NCBI RefSeq assembly: GCF_019059575.1
Contig: NW_024882904.1
Location: 1-64,000, forward strand
Direction: 5' to 3'
DNA from: Amphibalanus amphitrite
Lineage: Eukaryota > Arthropoda > Thecostraca > Balanomorpha > Balanidae
DNA length: 64,000 nt
A model generated the notes under the pieces. The model had not been told where the DNA came from. It was given only the letters and a program-made list of their open reading frames with translations, and ran no database searches. Below are positions 33,755 to 41,469 of this stretch, in pieces (the first letter of the stretch is position 1; the number at the start of each line of letters is the position of its first letter). The position numbers and the translations under genes were made by a program.

Positions 33755-34705
33755 GCCGGCTGCCCGCCGGTATATGGGGCTGCCCGGGCTGGCCGGTATA
33801 TGGGGCTGCTCGGGCTGGCCGGTATATGGGGCTGCTCGGGCTGGCCGGTATATGGGGCTGCTGGGGCTGGCCGGTATATGGGGCTGCTCGGGCTGGCCGG
33901 TATATGGGGCTGCTCGGGCTGCCCGGTATATGGGGCTGCTGGGGCTGGCCGGTATATGGGGCTGGCCGGTATATGGGGCTGCTGGGGCTGGCCCGGTATA
34001 TGGGGCTGCTGGGGCTGGCCGGTATATGGGGCTGGCCGGTATATGGGGCTGCTGGGCTGGCCGGTATATGGGGCTGCTGGGGCTGGCCGGTGTATGGGGC
34101 TGCTGGGGCTGGCCGGTATATGGGGCTGGCCGGTATATGGGGCTGCTGGGCTGGCCCGGTATATGGGGCTGCTGGGGCTGGCCGGTATATGGGGCTGCTG
34201 GGGCTGGCCGGTATATGGGGCTGGCCGGTATATGGGGCTGCTGGGGCTGGCCGGTATATGGGGCTGGCCGGTGTATGGGGCTGCTGGGGCTGGCCCGGTA
34301 TATGGGGCTGCTCGGGCTGGCCGGTATATGGGGCTGATAGGGCTGGCCCGGTATATGGGGCTGCTCGGGCTGGCCGGTGTATGGGGCTGCTGGGCTGGCC
34401 GGTATATGGGGCTGGCCGGTATATGGGGCTGCTGGGGCTGGCCGGTGTATGGGGCTGCTGGGGCTGGCCGGTGTATGGGGCTGCTGGGGCTGGCCGGTAT
34501 ATGGGGCTGCTGGGGCTGGCCGGTATATGGGGCTGCTGGGGCTGGCCGGTATATGGGGCTGCTGGGGCTGGCCGGTATATGGGGCTGCTGGGGCTGGCCG
34601 GTGTATGGGGCTGCTGGGGCTGGCCGGTATATGGGGCTGGCCGGTATATGGGGCTGCTGGGGCTGGCCGGTATATGGGGCTGGCCGGTATATGGGGCTGC
34701 TGGGC
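33755..34705. repeat. 26/17-bp compound minisatellite
   Basis: About 38 units, most 26 bp (GGCCGGTATATGGGGCTGCT plus GGGGCT), mixed with shorter 17-bp units (GGCCGGTATATGGGGCT). Open in several frames on both strands, giving spurious proteins rich in YMGLLGLAGIWG or APYTGQPQQPHIPA. On the minus strand it starts about 18 bp after the donor of the exon at 34723-34818. Confidence 0.95.
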
Positions 34706-34722
34706 TGGCCCGCTCCGCTCAC

Positions 34723-34818
34723 CGAGTGCGGCGTGCTGCTCCGTCTGGTCGTCCTCGGTCTGGTCTCCGTCCGTCAGCCGGTATAGGTCCGGGTCCAGCC
34801 GTCCCAGAGCCGCTCTCT
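34723..34818 (-). CDS. Synaptotagmin-like gene, exon with GRLDPDLY linker motif
   Basis: 96 bp, phase 1 in (GCTCGGCAG acceptor) and phase 1 out (CTCG|GTGAGC). Translation: RAALGRLDPDLYRLTDGD, then QTEDDQTEQHAALG. The G(R/K)(I/L).P(E/D)LY motif just before C2A is characteristic of several synaptotagmins (for example the 3/5/6/10 group), and the acidic tail is typical of the linker. It joins in frame with the C2A exon at 29961 and with the Ser/Pro-rich exon at 35342. It has GC-rich codon use, like the other exons of this gene. A 26/17-bp minisatellite follows its donor almost directly. Confidence 0.8.
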
Positions 34819-35341
34819 CTGCCGAGCGGCAGCAGCGTCAGTGGGACAGCGTCAGCCACTGATTTCGAAAACATCAGCACTGGCATCAGTAAACGTCACT
34901 CACACTAGTCACAGCATCAGTTACAATTGGTCACAACCAGACATGTGCATGGATCTGAAAGGTGGGCCTTTGATCCTCGTGGATCTCTCGACAAATTTTA
35001 CAGGCTGGATCTATGATCTCAGTCACAGACTTCTCTATATATAGAGAGAAGTCTGTGTCTCAGTGGATCTCTCGACAAACGTTAAGGTTGGATCTATGAT
35101 CTATTGTCATTTCGCGACAATTCTGTAGGTTAGGATCTATGATCTATGTGGATCCCACGGACAATAATTGGGGATACCTATGACTTGTATGGATCTCACG
35201 ACATGATGTACTTGAACTTGAACAGAGATCCAATAGTGAAGTTGTTTCTGAGAATGAATCGTGTGTTTCGATATGGGTGGCGGAGCGCCGATGGAGGGCA
35301 GCTGGTCTGGGGTGCCCACCAGTGCCCACCAGTCGGCTTAC
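34819..35341. repeat. Short intron with GGATCTATGATCT repeats and a hairpin
   Basis: 34950-35220 holds five loose copies of TGGATCT(C/A)TCGACA and GGATCTATGATCT. A near-perfect hairpin with arms CACAGACTTCTC lies at 35024-35057. 35311-35332 has a 10-bp duplication GTGCCCACCA just after the donor of the next exon. Confidence 0.7.
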
Positions 35342-35473
35342 TTGGTGACCGGCTGAAGAAGACGGCTGACGGAGAGCCGGCGCGCGCCTCGCTCGGAGAC
35401 GATTCGGCCGACCAGTACTGGGAGCCCAGCGGCGACGGCGTGCCGCTGCGCCAGCCGTCGGCGCCCGCCGGCT
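35342..35473 (-). CDS. Synaptotagmin-like gene, Ser/Pro-rich linker exon 2
   Basis: 132 bp, phase 1 in (GTGCCGGCAG acceptor, preceded by a TG/TA-rich tract) and phase 1 out (CACCAA|GTAAGC, a strong donor). Translation: EPAGADGWRSGTPSPLGSQY, then WSAESSPSEARAGSPSAVFF and SRSPK. It has no domain; composition matches the disordered linker between the membrane anchor and C2A in synaptotagmins. Its place is supported by two matching phases. The repeats on either side are a TG-rich microsatellite before the acceptor and a short duplication after the donor. Confidence 0.68.
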
Positions 35474-35494
35474 CTGCCGGCACAGCGCGGCGCA

Positions 35495-35541
35495 CATAGA
35501 CATACATACATACACATATACACACACATACACACACACAG
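35495..35541. repeat. CA/TA-rich microsatellite
   Basis: ACATACATACACATATACAC-type repeat; on the minus strand it is the TG-rich tract about 20 bp upstream of the exon 35342-35473 acceptor. Confidence 0.85.
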
Positions 35542-35624
35542 CGAACACGAGCGCCGCCTACACCACATGTCGTCCCCCAGGCCAGTCGGCTGTATGGTGA
35601 CCTCAGACGGTCGTTAAGAAGAAT

Positions 35625-35814
35625 ACATTAGAATATAATTAGATAAGTAAAAGAAATTGACCTTTTCCTCGACATTAAAAATGCAAAAGCCGAATAATGT
35701 ATTTAAAAAAGGTAAATGTTAAGTGCTGGAGCGAGGAACATATTGAATATAATTAGATAAGTAAAAGCAATTAACCTTTTCCTCGACATTAAAAATGCAA
35801 AAAGCCGAACAATG
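35625..35814. repeat. Tandem duplication (about 75-bp blocks, 115 bp apart)
   Basis: 35625-35698 and 35740-35814 are nearly identical (AATATAATTAGATAAGTAAA, CCTTTTCCTCGACATTAAAA), separated by 40 bp. The second block ends where the element at 35816 starts. Confidence 0.85.
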
Positions 35815-35875
35815 GCTACGTTTCCATGACACAAGCTAAGCCGATTTTGAAAAATGGATTTGCTCCATCATAGCA

Positions 35876-36821
35876 TTAAAGGGACCCTCCCACCTTTAAA
35901 AAAGTTAATGAATTGGCATGAAAGTGATGTCGCTCGGTTCAGAAAGAGCGAAAACGAATATCTACCAAATTTCATCGAAAAATATTCACTGGTTTTCAAG
36001 ATATTAGACTTTTACGATTGTTTACTTTTTGGGATCTCCGCTGTTCCTAGTGACTTTATTTGAAAGTGCGGCATTTGTTGCGCGCAAAGCAGCATATACC
36101 ACCGCGTGCTACAAAACGTTTTAGTCAAACATTTCAAAATCGTTAGATATCTGCGCTGACGTCACACATTCAGAGGGGTATTGCTATGCATTAGCCTCTC
36201 TGAATCAAAATGCTGCAATTTTGAAATTCAATATTTCCGATTTAAGGCATTTCTGGATGTTGTGAGTGCCGAAACCGGTAATTGTGAGCCAGGGACCCCA
36301 TTTTGGCTATCTCAACTCAAATCTAATGTTAAAGGGACCCTCCCACCTTCAAAAAAGTTAATGAATTGGCATGAAAATGATGTCGCTCGGTTCAGAAAGA
36401 GCAAAAACGAATATCTACCAAATTTCATCGAAAAATATTCACCGGTTTTCAAGATATTAGACTTTTACTTTTGTTTACTTTTGGGATCTCCGCTGTTCCT
36501 AGCGACTTTATTTGAAAGTGCGGCATTTGTTGCGCGCAAAGCAGCATATACCACCGCGTGCTACAAAACGTTTTAGTCAAACATTTAACGGACGTTCGAA
36601 AGCCTGATGACGTCATCAGATTCCCGTAATGGTTAAGAGATAGGGACCAAGCTGGTCCCACCCTGCAAGTAAAGGGAAGAAATTTCTTGAGCACCATAAA
36701 GCTGCGGGGGTTGCGACAAGGATAAATGGTGGTTTCTGAGCCTGGCCGCAAACTTGGCTATCTCAACTCAAAACTAATGTTAAGGTGGGAGGGTCCCTTT
36801 AAGGTGGGAGGGTCCCTTTAA
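35876..36821 (+). mobile_element. Family E element, outer copy
   Basis: Left end TTAAAGGGACCC at 35876, right end GGGTCCCTTTAA at 36821. Split by a second family E-type element (36329-36802) at the TTAA 20 bp inside its right end. Confidence 0.8.
36329..36802 (+). mobile_element. Family E/F chimera nested in the outer E copy
   Basis: Left end and first 260 bp as family E, then from about 36590 the sequence matches family F (GATGACGTCA, AAGAAATTTCTTGAGCACC, GGGTTGCGACAAGGATAAA) and closes with GGGTCCCTTTAA. TTAA on both sides. Confidence 0.72.
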
Positions 36822-37089
36822 GGCATAATTTAAAAATGTAAATACAGGATTAGGTGCTAGCTAAAACCATATATACGCTCATTTTTTGCATAAGGTAGGT
36901 AAATAGTTTCCGAGAAAAACGCACGTGAAATATCGCTAAATCGATTTACAGCATTTTAGGCGCGATTTCAAAAAGTCAAAGACCAAATTCAAAACGTTCA
37001 CGTGCATTTTGAACGTAAACTTTTTGAATTTGGCCTTTAACTTTTTGAAATTGCGCCTAAAAAGGTGTAGACGTGTCATGGAAACGTAG

Positions 37090-37439
37090 TGAATGTTACC
37101 AGGAATACATTAGTTTAGGATTAAAGTACGTCGGTGAAAAAAACAAACTTGTAAACAGAGATATTGAATGGAAATAACAAAAGACAATGTTTGCTCTGGT
37201 ACAGTGATCGGTAGGTTTTCCGGGTCGTGCCCCCTCTCCTTTCTGGGCGCCTCGCGGGGCCATAACGCGCCCCCTCCCCTCCACCAGACCTATTACGTAC
37301 TGAAATAACCAATGTTACTGAAACTCCATAGATAGTTGTCGAGTTGACCGGTAGACGTTGACCCGGCCGGACGTTTGCGGCGCTCGGACCGCACCCCGCG
37401 CGGCTGGCGGAGCGAGAGAGCCGGGCCAGCTAGTGTTGT
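37090..37439. other. Unassigned sequence
   Basis: AT-rich to 37190, then GC-rich; may include the 5' region of the LINE ORF1-like piece that follows. Confidence 0.3.
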
Positions 37440-38183
37440 AGTGTAGCGTGAGTCGCGTGTGGGTCTAGATATCACCAAAAAGCGAAAGGCGTGTTCTCCA
37501 AAAGATGGAGGACAGGACAAAGTGAACTTTGAGCTAAAGAAATTCATCGTGGAAGAAGACGCGAAATGTGTTCGTGAGATAAAGGCCGCGAGTGACGGGC
37601 GCTTAGTGGCGATCGAGGAGTCACTCACTGTCTTTCACAATGGACTCGATCACTGCGGTGTCTAACAGGCAGTATTCCGCTGATCCGGACATTGTCCAAC
37701 TGCGTAAGGAGACAGCCCACCTCAGACGGCGAGTTCAGGAGCTGGAGCGAGGGGAGCAGAGGCTGGCATGCCTGTTTTTTCTCCGGGCCGGCGGTTCAGA
37801 CGCACACCCAGCGGGACCAGGCAGTGAGGCAGATTCAGTCTGTGGTGCGACAGTATCTGAACCACACCCTGGATGACAGGCAGGTCAAGGCCGTCATAAG
37901 ACTGCAGAATGGAAAGATACTGCTGGAGTTTACCTCCCTTGCAACAGGCTCCAACAGACATCCTTTTCCGGTCAAAAGCAAGGCTGAATGGTTCCGGCCT
38001 TTCTATCGCCGAATCACTTATGCCACGCAGGCAGGCCATGTTTTTGGAGCTGCTGAGAATGAAGGAGGGGAGGATCCACTCGGTGTTTACCAATATATCT
38101 CACGACAGTTGCCGGCTGGCCAAATGCTATACTTAAAAAACGAAGATAGCTGGTCATCGCTGAGCTGTAAGCCAGTTTTTTAA
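37440..38183 (+). pseudogene. LINE ORF1-like fragment
   Basis: Two overlapping plus-strand frames look like one former protein: 37459-37665 (KKRKACSPKDGGQDKVNFEL, then an acidic/basic helix), the segment ADPDIVQLRKETAHLRRRVQ (a coiled coil), then 37692-38183 with HACFFSGPAVQTH, RQYLNHTLDDRQVKAVIRL and NGKILLEFTS. Coiled coil followed by an (I/F)SGP.V...(V)I.L..G...EF domain is the usual layout of LINE ORF1 proteins. The frame changes near 37660-37790, so the copy is broken. Its relation to the LINE at 41470 (opposite strand) is unknown. Confidence 0.45.
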
Positions 38184-38516
38184 TGATACAATTGAACATT
38201 CTCCGGGTAGTGCCTCTCTTTGGTTGCAAAAAGGAAATACGCCTGACTCCCCCAGCGCTTGGGGAGAAAGGCCCGGCTTAGCCAAGAGAAGTATTAAAAA
38301 ACGGAATTTGATTTGTAGGTGGGGTGGAGGGGAACTTAATCGTGTACCAATTTCATAACCCTAGATGAATACATTCAAGGTCAGGTGAGGTTAAACGTGA
38401 TCAAATTTAACAAAGTGACTATTTTGCGTTTATACACCAATAGGCAATAGCTCTAAGAGTTACCGGCCGATTTTCCTTTTTTTCTTTATTCGATATTTTA
38501 GGCATGTTAACCCTCG
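38184..38516. other. Unassigned sequence
   Basis: Nothing recognised except ATTCAAGGTCAGGTGAGGTTAA at 38373 (20-bp core ATTCAAGGTCAGGTGAGGTT), a short scrap like the families above. Confidence 0.3.
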
Positions 38517-39410
38517 CCCGTATAGGGGGGGGGGGGTCGAACGGACCCCCCCCCCTATGGTTTTTCGCGAATAACTCGCGTAAAAAGCGGCCGATCGCGA
38601 CGAAACTTTCAGTACCCTCGCGTTAATCAATTTTACATCTACTCTGAAAATTCCATGACCCTGACCCCAATGACCTTTGACCTGTGACCTACTTTTCGAG
38701 ACCATGTTTGGCCGGAATCGCGATTCGGCGTATGTCGGCTCGCATTAGCCGCGCGTTTGCAGTCTTTTCGTGGTTTCAAGCGTTCAAACATGTGATATGA
38801 TGTTGCCCCCATGCGTTAGAGTGGGTGTCAAGGTCACCTGAAGGTCAAGTCAGGTCATTGACCTTTGATGACCTCGGTACACTTTTTCGAGTTTTACATG
38901 TTTCTAGGTCAGTTTTTGCAGCTGAATTCGAATTTAGCAACCATTTGAACATTTACGAAGTAGTTTTGGTGCCTTCGTAACATGTTACGAAGCTATCAGA
39001 GGCGGTTGACACCTACTAGGAATACCCGGCAGGATCCCTACTGGTTGACCTGACCTGACCTGACCCGACCCGGACTAAATGCATGAAGACATCATCTGTG
39101 ATCAAAACTAACATGATATTCGTGATCAGCACCCCGAAAAACCCCGTAGCAGCCACACTTTACGACGTTCTAACAGGTCCCGATTTTCCCGACTTTTGGG
39201 TCATTGACCTGACCTGCAAGGTCAACCAATGACCTAGGACCTTAAAATTAGGTATCATCGGCTTCCTCTTGTCACGGGCAACACGCTCGTTTTTTCCGCG
39301 AAGCTCTAGCTCGATCAGGGGCGAAACGGCAAGGGGGGGGGGGTCCAACGGACCCCCCCCCCCCCTTATACGTTCTCGGCTGGAAAAACACCAATACGGG
39401 CGAGGGTTAA
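38517..39410 (+). mobile_element. Family J TTAA element, complete
   Basis: TTAA at 38517-38520 and 39407-39410; ends CCCTCGCCCGTATAGG and CCAATACGGGCGAGGG with G-run/(T)CGAACGGACC/C-run hairpins. 894 bp, non-coding. Holds AGGTCATTGACCT at 38852-38864 and GGGTCATTGACCT at 39199-39211. Confidence 0.88.
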
Positions 39411-39639
39411 GAGAATCTCTAGTTAATCTAACCAAAAATTTGGCAGTTAGTGGCCTGCTAAGAGTAAGCTGTCGCCGGCAGAGTCGTGGGTCGGCCGACG
39501 CGGGAAACGTTTCAGTCACAATGTTGTGTTTGCACCTTAATAATTCAACTTTTTACTAATTTATTTTCTTTTTTTTACCATAAGATTGCCTGTACATTTC
39601 TAAGCCTTCACACAAGATTTGATGCGGATCGATCATAAT
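39411..39639. other. Unassigned sequence
   Basis: No supported gene or repeat. Confidence 0.3.
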
Positions 39640-39654
39640 CAGCGGTAAGAAGCG

Positions 39655-39880
39655 CAGTGCAAAGATGAAACCGTCCCGCGCCGGCCCGGCACAGTCTACC
39701 ATTCAGGTGGCGAGTATCGGCCGGCGCCGGCCGCCGCGCCGCCCCGGCAGGATGTTTGATTTTACACCGCTATTACTAAAAAAAAATTGTGGACTGATTT
39801 ACCTATTGCTTGCACGGGAAGATTCGCAATTTGATGTTGGACAGGTACTGAAAATTTGACGTTAATATAATGATTGCGGC
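39655..39880 (+). repeat. Dispersed repeat R2, copy 2
   Basis: Same layout as 3413-3640: GC core (CCGGCGCCGGCCGCCGCGCC), then TTTGATTTTACACCGCTATT and an AT-rich tail ending AATTTGACGTTAAT. Confidence 0.6.
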
Positions 39881-40287
39881 GTGATTTATTCGCGAAAACA
39901 GGTGAGATTGGCGAAATCCACCCCCTTCCACTGCGCGTGCACGTTACACTTCTTGTTGCTATATCATCTTAAGTTATCGTTGGCCCACTCTAATCTTCTC
40001 AGCACGTGTGCCTTAGGTGTAGTGGAAGACAATACCGTAAAGTGGGGCTATTTGAGACAGTGGGGCTATTTGAGACAGTACGGCAATGGCTTCGTAAAAT
40101 TGCTGTAAAATTAAAACCGTTTGATATTTTTGATCAATTTTTGCTCAGGTAAATTTGGAATTTTGCAATGAATTCCATGGATAGGGTTTTTGAAAATTTT
40201 GAAAAGTTCTGAAAGAAATTTGGCATTAAATGAGAAATACAGAAAACCCACAATTTAAGTTATACGAAAAGCACCCCTACCTGCAGC

Positions 40288-41467
40288 TTAACCCGCGCCC
40301 GGCTGGGGGTCCTGGATTTCCACGCCCTGCTGGGGGGGGGGGTGTTTGAACACCCCCCCTTCTAACTCGGCTCCTGAGCCACGTAGCGATACGCGGAAGG
40401 CGGCGTTCGAAAGAGCGTCAAAAATAATGACGAAATCACTTCGGTCAATTTTTTGGTCAGGTCAAAGGTCAGGTCACCAGAGGTCATTGAAGGCAAAATT
40501 TCGCCGATTTCCAGGTCGAATGTCTAAAACTTCCAAGAAGCCAACGCATAACTCGGGAACCAATAGAGCTACAGCGCCGCGGAAAAGCGCATTCGATAGC
40601 CCTATTAACGCCCTTTCTGAGTAATTCTCTCAGATTTGACCTAACGTCAACGGTTTTGCCTGCAGGGGGCAAAAACTGCAAAAATGACCGATTTTTTCGG
40701 AAACAGTTTTTCTGCAATAACTTTTGACCCAAGCCTTGTACGAGCTTACTTTTACCGGCATCGTGTTCCTCTCGTCAAGACGCATCGAATGAACTATAAC
40801 TTGACCTTGAAAGGTAAACTTGAAAATTTGACCTCAAGTCAAGGTCATGACCTGACCGGAAAGGGTCATGTTGCATATCAGTCGATCCGTATCGTCGAGC
40901 TGAACACATCTAAGGCGTTTTCATCGCTCTAGCATGCCTCTATCAAAAGTTATTTGCGAAAAACTGTTAGATACCATTCGTGACCTAAGATGACCTCAGG
41001 GCATAAACAAGGGTCACGGACACCATTTTCATGTTCAGTGTCTCTAAACCACTTGTAATTCGGTGTTTGGGAGTGTTTATAATGTCTTTCGTCCAAAACA
41101 GGCGCATTTCAATTTTCTCCCATTGACTTATAATGGGGAGGTCGCAAAATTGACCTGACCTTAGGTCATCGATATCAAAATTCTGAGATATACATTTTGT
41201 ACATGCTATTGCTCTTAGCAATCGCTGAAAGTTTCAAAGCGATCGGTCACTCGGTGTAGCTATGACAGACATTGAAACTTTTTATGAGGTGAGGTCACTT
41301 CAAGTGACCTGGTGACCTGACCTTGAATGACCTTGGTCTGAAATTTTTCGAACATGTGTAGAATTGATGCATGATTAGGTGTACCAAAAACGGCGGCGCG
41401 GAGAGATATTCGCGAAAAACCACAAGGGGGGGGGTGTTCAAACACCCCCCCAGCAGGGCGCGGGTTA
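40288..41467 (-). mobile_element. Family A TTAA element, complete
   Basis: TTAA at 40288-40291 and 41464-41467; inverse orientation to the 12154 copy and over most of its length nearly identical to it and to 46048-47246. 1.18 kb. Interior open frames such as MLRAIACTKC recur among copies but are shared DNA, not coding. Confidence 0.9.
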
Positions 41468-41469
41468 AC

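Larger units (their letters stand above)
35816..37089. mobile_element. Element with CTACGTTTCCATGACAC inverted ends, hosting two E elements
   Basis: Left end CTACGTTTCCATGACAC at 35816 and right end GTGTCATGGAAACGTAG at 37089. The interior also has inverted blocks (TTTTTGAAATTGCGCC and GGCGCGATTTCAAAAAG, 36960-37060). Family E copies fill 35876-36821, so the host element itself is about 330 bp. Superfamily undecided. Confidence 0.7.

Noticed and set aside
33385-34908. Long Gly/Trp/Tyr-rich and Pro/Gln-rich frames on both strands
   Set aside because: Products of the 26/17-bp minisatellite; both strands are open, with no start or splice support.
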